The position numbers were made by a program, and so were the translations under genes. Below, piece after piece: positions 23,038 to 34,905 of a stretch of 64,000 bases of DNA (positions are counted from its first letter, which is position 1; each line of letters begins with the position of its first letter). The notes below the pieces were generated by a model. The model saw only the letters and a list, made by a program, of their open reading frames with translations. It was not told where the DNA came from and did no database searches. The stretch covers positions 12,157,001-12,221,000 of the forward strand of contig OX291547.1 in assembly GCA_946406115.1 (NCBI GenBank). Direction: 5' to 3'. Origin of the DNA: Apoda limacodes. Lineage: Eukaryota; Arthropoda; Insecta; Lepidoptera; Limacodidae.

Positions 23038-23330
23038 GTAAGCAAGAAATTATATTTTTATTTTATTGTATTTATGCTTATTATATCCCTAGATTCCTAT
23101 ACTAATGAGTCCCATTAATTGAATTATGGTGGTCAGCGGCTAATGGTAGCCTAGCCTTAGCTTAGCTTTGTTTAGTCATTTTACAGCCGTAACCTACCTT
23201 ATTTTTGGTTATAGATGCCACGTAAAAGAAATCGGACAGCCAAGAAAGCTTCTTGAACGGTGGATTCATTAGAAAATGCGGTATCTGTTCTCAAAATAGC
23301 AGGCATTTTGGTCTGGATCTTTAGTTTTCC
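23038..23330 (+). pseudogene. Relic of a transposase first exon (PSQ/pogo-like), with intron
   Basis: A consensus donor (AAG followed by GTAAGC at 23038) and acceptor (TTATAG ending 23214) frame a 177 bp intron. Right after it ATG at 23215 opens MPRKRNRTAKKAS, then TGA where tryptophan would be expected, then TVDSLENAVSVLKIA. This resembles the start of PSQ-type helix-turn-helix domains of pogo/jerky-like transposases. Similarity fades after about 30 codons. With the motif clusters at 18308 and 23483 it hints at a decayed DNA transposon, but it is short and unverified. Confidence 0.35.
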
Positions 23331-23482
23331 GTTAATAATTTCAAATTTATTTCTCCGTTTTGTTTAAAAAAATATTTTTTTAATTTGTGTTACAATGAGT
23401 TTTATTGTGTTGATAATTACAATAACTAAGATCTCATTTAAAGTACGTTTTGTTAATTTTTTGGTTTAACAGGAATTATAAT

Positions 23483-23721
23483 GGCTCCTATTTCCCTTAT
23501 GAGCCTAAATGGGCTCTCATTAACCGCATTTGTCGGGTAATAGGAGCGACTGACTTTTTTTGTAAAACCGTAATTGTACCTTAATACGTGTCTGTCGTTG
23601 ATTATAACTGTGATTAAAGGATACTTCAATAACGTAGGTAAGAGTTGAATATTAAAAAAAACAAGAATTTCGACAAACGTGGTTTTTATCAAAAGTTTCC
23701 TATAGCCGGCTCCCATTACCC
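23483..23721. repeat. GGCTCCCATTACCC-like motifs (right cluster)
   Basis: GGCTCCTATTTCCC (23483-23496), GGGCTCTCATTAACC (23511-23525), the inverted GGGTAATAGGAGC (23535-23547) and GGCTCCCATTACCC (23708-23721). With 18308-18336 they bracket about 5.4 kb. Confidence 0.5.
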
Positions 23722-25230
23722 TGTTCTCCCCTATCTAGATATAAACTACATACATGTAGGCACATTGAACAATCTTTATTCACTAGGTACTTACGCTGAG
23801 TTTGAGCAATAAGATGATTTACAGATCAGACATTCCGCACACAATGAATCAGTTGGTTATTCGAGGCAATTAACAGACTGTTCGAGATAAGAATGGCTGC
23901 CACTGTATCCAAGTGTAAGAAAATTTGCACTTACAGCAGTTATGATATAAAATTAATGGTTTTAATTTCTGAGCCTTGTTTTATATTTTATTTTTATTTA
24001 TTTTTTTCGTACCTTATCGGTAATATTTTGTTCCTTTTCTGTATGAAACTGATGGATATTAATATATTAAGAGAACTTTGACCTAGTTTGATTTCTACTT
24101 TTACATCAAAGCGGATTATTTATTATATATTGACCGCTTCAGTTATTTGTGGAAATGCTGGTTGCAGGCTTACAGCGACACCATGAGTATGATGTATTTT
24201 TTGCACTGTAATATACATATAACTACACAGATGTCAGTGGCAAAACTGGCTTAATCAAAAGTGTAAGAAGTATCAAACGTGGTAACTTTTTATCCCAAAA
24301 CGATCGCGCCCTCTATGTAACCTGTCAAGTATATGCGTAGTCGTATAGTGTATGAACAAGTACCAAATAAGCGAACTACAGCCATTTACACGTGTTATCT
24401 TACATGTCACTAGTGACCATACACCACCGGGTCAGAAAAGTTTGTTGCACTGTATGTAGTTACTTGGTTAATTGTTTTAAATTTTTAAGTGCTCACTTTC
24501 TAGTCAGTTACACGGTTTTCAACAATATTTACGAATAAAAATATTGCAACTTAACATTTGACTTTAAAACGTCCACAAATGCTGGGTTGCAAATATTTTT
24601 ATAATGACGAGTGTAATTTTTAAATAAATATTGTTATTAGAACACTCAGTATAATAGTATATAGTCTATATAATTCACTAGTTTTTTTATTAATTTACTA
24701 ACTAATGAACAATTATTTTTTTATTGTCTTGCTAAAAGACTAAATTATATTTAGCTTATGAAAAAATAAATAAGAAGAAGCATGCAAACTGGAATTTTCA
24801 AGCCAACCAACTATTAAAGTTTTGGTTTTATGTGTTTATCTTTTAGTTACTTAAATGACAATTTATAGACTTTACTGAAAATTGTAAATCACCGTTTTCC
24901 TAATAAATATTCATAAAACTAAAGTTAAATTTCGCATAATATTAGAACCAGAATTGAAACACCTTAGCGGAAAATTTCGCTGTTAGAAAGATATTGATCA
25001 GTTCATGAAACTTTATGCGGAATTTTAACGTGGAAATTAATGACTAAACAAAGGGTTTATTGACCTTTAACACAGATCAGAAAAAAGGTTAACTACCTAT
25101 GTAATCGTGTACTTGAACTACCAAGGTAAATAATATATGCTCCAGTTTATTTAAATTACCCCTGCCCAGTCCTGACTACTTCTTACAGTTTTCGGTGTAG
25201 GGTTTTTACGGCAGCTTCTCAATAATAGAA
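23722..25230. other. No gene seen
   Basis: AT-rich DNA without recognisable coding or strong repeats; short frames only. Confidence 0.5.
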
Positions 25231-25394
25231 TTAAAACCGACTCACACTTGACATTTTCTAGTAGCCTATGTCCTTTCTCGGGACTCAAACTATCTCGATG
25301 CCATGTTTCATCTTAATCGGTACAGCGGTTTAAGCGTGAAGAGGTAACAGACAGACAGACAGTCAGAGTTACTTTCGCATTTATATTAGGATGG
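25231..25394 (+). repeat. RTE-like 3' fragment
   Basis: Contains TAGTAGCCTATGTCCTTTCT, AACTATCTCGATGCCATGTT, ATCGGTACAGCGGTTTAAGC and GACAGACAGACAGTCAGAGT, ending TTTCGCATTTATATTAGGAT. This is the standard 3' portion of a very common lepidopteran repeat. Confidence 0.75.
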
Positions 25395-25859
25395 AAGTAT
25401 GGATAATTTATCTATTACGTATGGGACGTATATAAAGCCACCTTAATCCAGATAAACGGCATCACAACCAGTGTTGCGGTGATAGGCTCACCCTCTATTT
25501 CGCTGGATTGAAGTAGTTGAAGAAAAGAATCTATTGTAAGAGTGTATTCCGTAGGTGCACATTATTGCAGGAGTGTATTCCGCCGCTGGTTTACCCCTTC
25601 TAGGTATAAAAAACGTAAAGATATACTACTATAGATACAAAAGAACGATTCTTATTATAAAAGTAGGTACAGACAGATGTTAAGATTAGCACTACCGACT
25701 GTAAGACACGATAAGAGTTCCAGCATAAGAAGTTTATGGTTCAAGCTTCGTTGAGGTAGGTAGGTGTAGGTATTCAACGGCACAATGTGTTGTGATTGTG
25801 TGTATCATATCATGGTAAAGTTGTCAGTGATAAAGCAAATAACAAGTCATGATGTGTAA

Positions 25860-26083
25860 ATGTGTGTCTTTATCTGAGAAGCGGTGTCGTCGGCGGGCGT
25901 AGACAAGGCGACCGGCGACCGCGCGACACGAGCATGGCGTACTACACGGACGGAGGGGCACCGCGCCGCCGCGCTTGTAGCGACGCTGCTCCGTCCATAA
26001 CGGCGCTGGCTGGCGAAATCGGCGCACATGGCCAGCTGCTAGCTGAAATCGACGACAAAACGGGAATGAATATTACTTGCTAA
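25860..26083 (+). other. GC-rich island; candidate 5' exon of the transporter gene
   Basis: A sharply GC- and CpG-rich block of about 200 bp in AT-rich surroundings, as at a promoter or first exon. ATG at 25934 opens a 49-codon frame (MAYYTDGGAPRRRACSDAAP and onward) to a stop at 26081-26083. A GT at 25977 would leave one base (T) of a codon, which fits the phase of the exon at 54782 (CG completes the codon). However the donor TGTAGCG is weak, and the peptide lacks the start of the first membrane helix expected before TLITAAAG. It may be the 5' UTR or promoter of some gene, or unrelated. Confidence 0.25.
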
Positions 26084-26089
26084 ACTAAA

Positions 26090-27650
26090 TACACTCAAAC
26101 CACTCACGCATGAGACGAAACGCGGACAACACGTGGCTGTCTAATATTAGAACGATAAACCGACGTGCAATAGTTTCTTATTGATCACACCTTTAGACGT
26201 AGTGTGCGCTCACATGTGCTGAAAACGTCAATAAACGCAAAACATAAATGTTTAATTCAAAAGCCTTTGTGTATGTGAATTTCTACGATGAGCATCTGCC
26301 GCAAATGGAGGGAGTATGTGGCGGCACTCAGTGGTTAGTCTTGCATCTTAATTTGCACCAATTTTTGTTTTTTTTTTAATAACCATGTGTGCAGCGCAAA
26401 CTCGCGCAACTGGCAACACTGCGCCGGTGTTTATCACTTGTGATAATGTTTTCTGTTGCATGTTTTTGACGTTTTATTTCTTATCAATTTCTATTTTGAT
26501 TAATTACAATTCTTCAACATACCGATTGCTAAATATATGAAAAAAGTAGAATCTACTTATTATGTAGTTACCTCGATCGATACATTATGCCTTTGTACCT
26601 ACCTACTTTACCCAGTAAACGTACACGTTTACTTGTTTTGCGAAATAATAATGTTGTTTTATACCTAGATTGGCACATTCCGACATTATTGCCGATATGA
26701 CACATAAATGTAGGCAGACTGGGGAAGGCTGACACTGACAATTAAGCTGATTACATAGCAAAAAAGATATATCAAGAGCATACATGCTGATTCAGTCAAT
26801 TTAATATGAATATAATTGCTGTTACGTACCTACGACTATATGCCATAAATTTTCCTACAATCCACAGAACAAGAATACCTATTTATTAGTTATTTTGTGC
26901 GGATAGATGGTACTCGTTCCTGTTCACGCGACGCGATTCGCGCGTCTTTACTCCTTTTGCGTTTGCGGACGAGTAAGACCTCATACCTACCTATTGATTG
27001 AGTGGGATGCTAAACGCAAAGACCGTAAAAAAGCAAGAATATACACGAGACGTACCTAGATAACGTATGGTAATCATAGTGCCTTATTTAAAAAAAAAAG
27101 AATTAAGTACCGTTCTAATGTGTAGAATAATGTAAAAAAATAGTAATAATAAATAATAAAATAGGAAAAAGGCGAAGGTTTTTATAAATATATTGGAATA
27201 TTTTACTTGCTAATACCTATTTTAGTATCCATTTTAACTAAGTTGTAAAAGATTGAGAAATTGCAAGTTACCTATGTAGGTAGAAACATGTAGTATTGCC
27301 GTAATTTGTAAGCAAACCAAGAAGCACAGACTAAAGAAAAAAGAAGTCACTAAACTATGAAGTGAGTAATGTAAAGATGTAATGTAAATTTAGTATAATT
27401 TGTTAATAAGTAGGTCCTATTGGAATAATTATTTGTGGGTAGGTCTTTACGCATGTAAGGGTTAAGTAAATGAAATAGCTATGGCAAGATTTACTGGAAA
27501 ATACCTACTAAAAGTTAGATTATCGATGCCATACCTACCACTGACCAATAGGTTTCAATTTATTTTTATTGTTCTGATAAAAACACTATTAAATTGAATA
27601 TCAAGCAGTAAAAACTGAATTTGCATCTTGCTGATTCGCTGAGCAAGATA
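26090..27650. other. No gene seen
   Basis: AT-rich intron or intergenic DNA. The motif CTGGCAACACTG near 26410 resembles an orphan transposon end. Confidence 0.45.
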
Positions 27651-27656
27651 TCTAAA

Positions 27657-28815
27657 ATTAAAGTCAAAGGCAAATGGTTTATTCAAATAAGGATTTTACA
27701 ATCACTTTTGAATCGTCAAAGTTATAAAATATTATTTTTTGAACCCTCCCACCTTCCCGCCGGTTCACAATGTTGTTGATTTCTACCGAGAAGAATCCGG
27801 CAAGAAACTCGATAGTTACTCTTTTAAAAACACTATCAATAATACAAATAAACTAAAAATACAGTTAATGTTTTAAATAAAAAATTTTTAGCCGTACAAT
27901 TTTATGTTATTTCCATTTTAATATGGTTTACCTATGCATCCTGTAATTGAGCATCATCAGTCCCAAGGATTTTTATCATTTACATAGTCTGAAATATTGT
28001 AGTATGCGTTTTACAAAGTACCTGCTTGATAAAAGATTTAAATTTACTTATTGATAGATTTTGAATTTTATTAGAAAAATGTTGTAAAAGTGTATACATT
28101 GCCCCATAAAAGAGTTACTTATTTTGTGTAGACGTGTATCATGCACCAACAGCTTATTTTTACTTCTAGTATATACTTTGTGAACGTCACTTTTCTTGCT
28201 GAAACTATTGATATTTTTATGTACATATAAAAGATTTTCATATATGTACTGCGACACTAAAGTTAAAATTTTTACTTCCCTAAACCTATCCCTCAGAGAT
28301 ATCCTAGATCCTAATGTATAAATAGCACGAATTGCCCTTTTTTGTAACAAAAATATTGAATTTACATCAGCAGCGCTACCCCACAATAGGATACCATATG
28401 TCATTAAATTATGGAAATAGCTAAAATATACTATTTTTGCAGTGTCGACATCGGTCAATTGTCTTATTTTCTTGATCGCATACACAGCAGAGCTAATTTT
28501 TTTGGCTAGGTTATGAATATGAGGACCCCATTGAATTTTGGAGTCCAGCGTTATGCCAAGAAAGACTGTTGAATTAACAAGTTCTAATTGCTCGCCATTA
28601 ATATTAATACATGTCTGTCTCTGACTAACATTTGGTAATGTAAATTTAACACATTTGGTTTTTTTTCATTAAGTAACAAATTATTAGCGTTAAAGCAATT
28701 TACAATATTAGACAGGGCATTATTATATCATTATAATATGTCTGTCGTCTCTTAACTTTAAAAAGCAAAGAGGTGTCATCAGCAAATAAGACAATATCTA
28801 CTTGCGAAAATGAGC
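27657..28815 (-). pseudogene. 5'-truncated jockey-like LINE (RT C-terminal half and 3' UTR)
   Basis: On the minus strand it starts just before the catalytic motif (QVDIVLFADDTSLLFK near 28800-28760). It continues through NCFNANNLLLNEKK and LGITLDSKIQWGPHIHNLAKK, then the clean frame 28485-28048 (VYFSYFHNLMTYGILLWGSA, RAIYTLGSRISLRDRF, LHKISNSFMGQCIHFYN). The 3' UTR on that strand includes the reverse of CCGAGAAGAATCCGGCAAGA, ending near 27657 in a GACTTTGACTTT-like tail. One frameshift separates the FADD part. Everything upstream of motif C is missing. Confidence 0.85.
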
Positions 28816-29201
28816 AAATCATTATATTCGATACCTACCTGTCATTACGTTACCTATAGGTATACTTACCTATGTAAAAAAACAGAAATGTATAGTGTAA
28901 TTGTGGGTCAAATTACACGAATTAATTAGACCAGGTACGAAATGTTCTTACGTATACAAAAAAAATGTTTAAGAATGTTACTCTTACACTTGACTTATTA
29001 AATTTTTTTGTAGTAAAACTTAAAAAAAAAATACTCATAGGTATAAACTAATGCACTGTTCAGAATGTAGGATGCTTAGATAATGTGTATTTTGGGATAA
29101 TAAATTAAAACTATTTTCCAAAACCAGTCCGATTTCAAAAAGTATTTTTAAGTTAGATAGGTAGTGTATTTTTCTGGAAGAAACATAGGCTATGTAACAT
29201 C
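28816..29201. other. No gene seen
   Basis: AT-rich DNA, ending with the left target duplication GTAACATC (29194-29201) of the next element. Confidence 0.5.
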
Positions 29202-30051
29202 TAGAGAATACAATCACGGGCATGTTTATCTATACCGGAATTACGGGACTTTTTATGCGTAATCCCGGGATCCCGGGACTATTTCTATGTGGACTATGTG
29301 GTTTCTGATTGGGTTAAATAAAAAAAAACTTGAGTAATTTCTTAAAAAATATTTTTAATATCGTTGCACACACAAGACAAATCACAATATACATATTAAG
29401 TAAAGAAAAAAGACAAAACAAAAAAACAATATGATAGAAAGAGACTGACACATGTTTGACGGTCTGGTTTTTAAATAAAAGATAGGAAAGTGATGCTTAC
29501 TTTATAAGCATTATTATTTGATGAATGAAAAATTAATCGAAAAATGTTATTATTAGACTTACCTGTGAAATGAAATGCCAAATTATGATTCGTTTGATGT
29601 CGACGATGATTTTCCATACAACTTAACTGCACAAAACGGTATAATAGGTAAGATATTTAATATTTGTCGAAGATGTTATCGCAACAATATTATGATATGC
29701 GGTGATCGGGTGATTCCCCTGTTAGCTCATTGTAGTTGGGGAATACCTTAAAAGTATTATTGTATTGAAGTATTTCGAGCTGGGAAGTCCCTTCTAAGTT
29801 CTACAACAAATGTTTTATTAGGGCTGTATCTGTGTAGTACGTATCGGACGGCGTTCTAAGGGTTGTTTTTGTCGTTATGTAATAAATACTATTTAAATAA
29901 TCGAGGCAAAGTTATTGTCAAGGCGCAATGGATTATACGGAACGCAAACTACACCTGTTTGTTACAATCTCGAAAATCCGGGATGAGGCAAGTACAGTTC
30001 CGGGATTTTCGGGGCCTGAAAACGGCCGGGATCCCGGGATTGTATTCTCTA
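29202..30051. mobile_element. hAT-like non-autonomous element with 8 bp target duplication
   Basis: The termini TAGAGAATACAATC (29202-29215) and the matching complement (30038-30051) are flanked by exact GTAACATC at 29194-29201 and 30052-30059. An 8 bp duplication and a TAGNG start are hallmarks of the hAT superfamily. CCCGGGATCCCGGG-type words lie just inside both ends (29263-29278, 30026-30040), likely transposase-binding sites. The 850 bp contain no transposase frame. Confidence 0.92.
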
Positions 30052-30311
30052 GTAACATCAAACTAGGGAGCGAAAAAACTATAAAAAATGTCCCTTGTGA
30101 GACCTTTTTGTCCGTGCGCAGCCTAAATAGTTAAAGTCACTCGAAAATAATGTATGGTGGGATTATGCCACTTAAAACGTTCTTAAAAGTCCATGATAGC
30201 ACATATCTATTTCATAAGGTAGACTCACTATAACAATTTTTTTTTTGTATATTCAATTATTAAGTAATTAAAAAAATTACAAGCTCTTCAAAGCTGTTTT
30301 CTCATATTGAT

Positions 30312-30590
30312 TATCAATCCTCTCCCTTGCAGCCTAGTTGGTAGTGGAGCCAACTGCTGTGCAGAGGCTGTGGGTTCGATACCCGCACTGGACAAACATT
30401 TATGTCATAATATAAACATTCATGTTTGTTTTGAGTCTGGGTGTATTTATGTATGATATGTATGTATTTACAAAAGAAAGTAATATTTATGTATTTGTAT
30501 CCGTTGTCTGGTACCCATATCACAAGCTTTGCTTACATTTTGGGGCTAGACGGCGCTGTCTGTAATGTAAAATATATTTATTTATTATTT
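30312..30590 (+). mobile_element. tRNA-derived SINE
   Basis: The head has pol III promoter-like boxes: GCCTAGTTGGTAGTGGAG (A box) and GGGTTCGATACCC (B box), about 35 bases apart. A tRNA-unrelated body follows with ATATCACAAGCTTTGCTTAC, GGGGCTAGACGGCGCTGTC and a tail of TATTTATTTATTATTTA. The layout is typical of lepidopteran SINEs. Confidence 0.88.
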
Positions 30591-31065
30591 ATATTATGCT
30601 GATTCAAATAAATAGGTATGTTAGTCATCTTGAATATGTAATGAAGATTAAAATTTCCCTGTTCATTATATGACTTAAATCGTTTACAATAAGGGTGCGT
30701 TCCAAATCGCAACGAGGAAGTTAAAAAAGTGGTTTTGGGACACCCAGGGAAGAGTAATTTTCCAACTGTCAAGTTTAATTCTTTACACTGCCATAGAAAA
30801 GGTAGAAAATCACTTTTCACGTTGAAATTTGAAGATTTATTTCTGTTGCCCCTATAACAACAAATACTAAACAACGGAATAAAATAAATATTTAAAGGGG
30901 CTCCTATACAACAAACGTGATTTTTTTTGCTCGATTTTGCTCGATATTGATAACGGTAACAGGTAGACGCTTAAAATATTCACAGAATATTTAGTAATAT
31001 AGTCAATTTAAAATTAAATAATTAAATTAAAATAGAACAATTATTTCATACAACAAACGTGATTA
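30591..31065. other. No gene seen
   Basis: AT-rich. The word CATACAACAAACGTGATT occurs twice near 30908 and 31046, a small direct repeat. Confidence 0.4.
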
Positions 31066-31132
31066 TTTTGCCGTTTTTATAGATAATGGTACGGAACCCT
31101 TCGTGTGCGAGTCCGATTCGCACTTGGCCGGC
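31066..31132 (-). repeat. Head fragment of the CCGGCCAAGTGCGAG family
   Basis: The minus strand reads GCCGGCCAAGTGCGAATCGG followed by ACTCGCACACGAAGGGTTCC and GTACC, then the start of the internal part (ATAAAAACGGCAAAA). It is 5' head only. Confidence 0.8.
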
Positions 31133-31299
31133 ACTTTTTTCGTTCATTATGAGTAATCTCTTTATCTAAAAAATACATTGTACTACAAAGAATCGGCTGC
31201 GGCTTTTACCTTTTGCTTATCACCAGATGGCGCGCAATTCAATGTACATCGCGATAGTGTTAATTTAGTGTTTTGACAAAATAATAACATAAAGTATTC

Positions 31300-31452
31300 T
31301 ATTGAATGTTCTACTTCATAGAGGTTAATTCATATATCTATGCTACTGGGTCGGCGCGGCTAAGGTTTTGTAATGAATACCTACTTACAGCATTAGGTTT
31401 AGTTTATTATTTCATAAATCTGGAGCAGACGAAGTTGCGCGGGTCAGCTAGT
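31300..31452 (+). mobile_element. Helitron-like 3' end
   Basis: Ends GACGAAGTTGCGCGGGTCAG then CTAGT at 31448-31452. This resembles the hairpin plus CTAG-type terminus of lepidopteran non-autonomous Helitrons (CGCGGGYHRCAGCTAGT). The 5' end was not located. Confidence 0.55.
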
Positions 31453-32199
31453 GTACTAAAACTTAACCTAACTCTGGTTTTATATTGAGATCCTGACTAA
31501 ATTTGATTGAATTCATAGTAGTGGATGTAAATATAATAATAGATGTATTTGTTTGGAAATAAAAAAAACAAAAATATAAAAAAAAATATCTTTAGTATAT
31601 TTTTTTCACAAAAGGCCCTTAAATTTAAATAAAAAAATATAAAATCATAATATGCAGTCAGATCCCTTAATTAATAAAAAGGAAAGGTTTTGACCTTCAT
31701 GATCAGTAGATACAGTACGCGATAAGCTATCAGGTAAAACTGTTATCGATTTTTTTATCTATCTATCATCTAATTTATTGATTGATGAAAAAAATGACCG
31801 GCACACTTTTGAACCGCTTGCAAAAAGTATGGATCTCTGGAGAAATCTATAGGCAAACAAGTAGCGGTTTCAGTATATAGTCAGTTAGTGAATTAATTGC
31901 AATTAACTGCATGTCGTTCACCCCTAGTATACCAAAAGTACCGGTAATTACTGGTTGTTTTAACGTATAAAAAGAAGCGGAAATTCAGAACCAATTCCCG
32001 GAACTTTCGGTAATTGCCATCGACAATATAAAACTTTTTTTTTATATAATAAGGTTATTTTATTACTCTCTTGTGGTCGCAATCAACAGACAATGGATGT
32101 GGCTATTAAGTATGCAATTAAAAAAATTTAAAGTTGTTTAGTATTAATAGCTATGCACGTGGGCTAAAAAGATGTTGAATTTACTCATACAAAACGGCG

Positions 32200-32800
32200 T
32201 TTGAAGGTAGCAGCAGAAGCGACATTAAAATTATTCTCAAAATCCAGAAAAATACTATTTATCATCTTATCAGCCCTGAGCTTAGCCCACTTGTAGACAT
32301 AGGCCTCCTCGATAAATATCCAAAATGAACGGGTCTGAGGCGCTTGCATCTTTCGGCTTCCGGCGGACCTAACTCGGTCGTCAGTCCACCTAATAGGTGA
32401 CCGTTCCACACTGCATTTTTCGGCTCGCGGTAATCATGGCTCAATCCATAGGCCGCTAAGTAATTTTGAGCTTATGTATGTGCTTGCTTATTGTATTATA
32501 TACTTATGTGAGCTAGAACCTTAAGCCATCACTAGCAACACACAAAGACTTTCGTCTACAAAAGGTACAAATATTAGTCAACGCCATCGAGGGCAATGTT
32601 CTCGATCACAACAGATAAAGATGGAATATGTACATGAGGCATGATCTTCATATTGTCCATGTATATTTTGTGACCTAACAGTCGGGTTGCTTAGCAGGGG
32701 CTATCTAGCATTTCGCTCATTTCTTCCGGCGACTCTTCCTCGGCTACAATAAATATGAATCGCCTCTGATGCTCAAGCCCTATCTTTTCTACTCTATAAG
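32200..32800 (-). pseudogene. RTE-type LINE reverse transcriptase relic (C-terminal part)
   Basis: Minus-strand reading, in pieces with stops and shifts: near 32790-32590 FIFIVAEEESPEEMSEMLDS and IYMDNMKIMPHVHIP; near 32444-32230 HDYREPKNAVWNGHLLGG, SPIRWTDDRVRSAGSRKMQA and EEAYVYKWA. These match the order of RTE-family proteins (DKTKIM-HV segment, RWTDD segment, EAYVQQW end). It is a dead relic. Confidence 0.75.
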
Positions 32801-34418
32801 CTCTAAAACATCTTAAACGGGCGTATTCTTTATTTATTTACAAGATATTGTTACATAAGATAATTATGAACAGGTATATGATTCTGAATCCCAAATTAGT
32901 TGAAAAAAAAACAGTATCTTGGAAGACAGTGTCTTCTTCCAGTGGTTTTTATAGAAATATTTATCTTGGTGAAGTTCCAGTTATCAATTTTATAGTCTCT
33001 GGCTTTCAAACTACAAAACTTTAACTCATAATCCAGTTTCTCCGTTATTATTTTACTAATAGAAAATAGGGTAGATAAAAATATGCAATGCAAAATTCCC
33101 GGTTCTATTAAAAGTTAGTTCCATAACTTGAATTTAAAATCAATACTTGTTTCGGATACCTTATCGTAATCGCATTAAATTAAGATTCCGTAGTATGAGA
33201 ATTATTGATATGATATCTTAAAAACTTGTAAATAGAACGGCTTTAATCAGAATCGATTAAAATATTTTACAATTAAAATAAGGTGGTAGGCCGTACTAGC
33301 GGACAGATGGACATAACGAATTACAAAATATATATTTTGCATTATTTTATACACAAGTTGATTTTTACCGCGCCGCTTTAGCTGCGCAAAATTCGCTTAT
33401 CGCCGTGACATTCCTATGGGAACTACTTTATTGATAGAAATAACAAAATTTATTTATTTATATAATTTTTTGTCCCTCTTGCTTATTACTTTTGTATCAA
33501 AAATCTATTTACTGTGCAGTAAAGGAATATTGCTTCACGGTTTCATATGTACCTTATAACCAACCCTTCATTTTTAAATAAAATAAATATTATTAAATAA
33601 ATAATTACAATAAAACTAAAGGGATTCTTTCAAGTTTAGTTTAGAATATGTCGAAGTCGCAGCAATAAACATAACATAGTTATATAGAGGTAAAAGGAAA
33701 TAGCTTTCGATCCGAAACGAATGTCTTATGTCGACCTAGGAAGTTAAACTTAAACAGGAAATATGGCAATTTTCGCATAGATACTCGTTACAGCAGTCGG
33801 AACCTCTAAATTTATAAGTTATTGAGTTAAAGGTCAGTGTTAATTGTTCAATTTGAACTTTATCGCACCGGAATCAAACAATTTACTTTTATTATTGATT
33901 GATTCAGATTTTTTTCACATATCCCTATATCTTTAATTCTTTTCAAAAAAAAACTCTACGTCAAAAAAATCGCTCGTTTTGGTAAACAAATTTCTACCGT
34001 TCCTAGCTCCTACGTTATTCATTATATATGACCATATCTAGATCTAAGCATTGATGAAAACAACATTTTTATCAGTGGTTCCAGGATAATTTTAAAGAAA
34101 GTATCAAATTTGCATTCTAAAACTTGGTGTGGGTATCTACTCCACAGACTAACGCAGTAGGTACTTCACTTTGGGGCAAAGGTCGCTAGTCCAGCCACAT
34201 ATGCAGTACTTATGTGATATCTGGGATTGCGCACCTACATACGGGCTAATATAACCTTGAACTTTCCACTTGAAAGACGAGATGTTAGAACAGTTGACGT
34301 TATATCATAACGGGTTTTATGCCTAGAAGGTGGTAACCAATACACACACATATCATAATCTGGGGCTCAGCCCAAAATTTTAGCCCTCCGATGCAATCCA
34401 TCTCGACTAATGTGGTTT
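32801..34418. other. No gene; weak repeat traces
   Basis: 33365-33425 contains ACCGCGCCGCTTTAGCTGCG and ATTCGCTTATCGCCGTGACA, a diverged start of the RTE-like repeat seen at 1985. The rest is AT-rich and unassigned. Confidence 0.4.
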
Positions 34419-34530
34419 TATATATGTCCCATACGTTGTAAGTTACCAGCTTTAAAGTAAACAACTACTAGTGACTGATTTAGTTACCACATCAATCTTA
34501 TAAACACACAAAATCTTCATAGAATTAAGA
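34419..34530 (+). repeat. Unnamed dispersed repeat, copy 1
   Basis: Shares ACCAGCTTTAAAGTAAACAA, CATCAATCTTATAAACACAC and CATAGAATTAAGAA with 37636-37785. Confidence 0.65.
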
Positions 34531-34535
34531 AGTAT

Positions 34536-34656
34536 TACCTGGAAGACCAAGCTTTGCTCGTTTAATAGTATTACTTCTCGCCAACAGATGTCAGAAAGAG
34601 TCACCCCCTGCATACTAAATTTCATGAAGATTGTTGGAGCCGTTTCTGAGATTCAG

Positions 34657-34692
<36 letters not shown>

Positions 34693-34705
34693 AGAATTGC
34701 TCGTT
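34536..34705 (+). repeat. Dispersed repeat (TACCTGGAAGACC family) with TA microsatellite
   Basis: The head TACCTGGAAGACCAAGCTTT is followed by GCTCGTTTAA, the middle has TTCATGAAGATTGTTGGAGC, then (TA)n at about 34661-34690 and the end ACAAGAATTGCTCGTTTA. It is a shorter form of 40322-40602. Confidence 0.75.
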
Positions 34706-34819
34706 TATAGGTATTACATACATAAATAAGAAATAATCTTTCTTTCTATATATGCCATATCTCTGGCTTACATCTTCAACGTAAATAAATGTTTTTATAG
34801 CAAAGATGCAGTCAAAAGA

Positions 34820-34905
34820 TTAACCTCGAGCCAGGACTTGAACCTGCAACTCCTTACATTCAGTGTATCCTCCTACTGAGTAATAAGTTATAAAGTAAAT
34901 TACCG
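34820..34905 (-). repeat. tRNA-like SINE fragment
   Basis: The minus strand has TACTCAGTAGGAGGATACAC (A-box-like) and GGAGTTGCAGGTTCAAGTCC (B box GGTTCAAGTCC). No complete cloverleaf is apparent. Confidence 0.45.
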
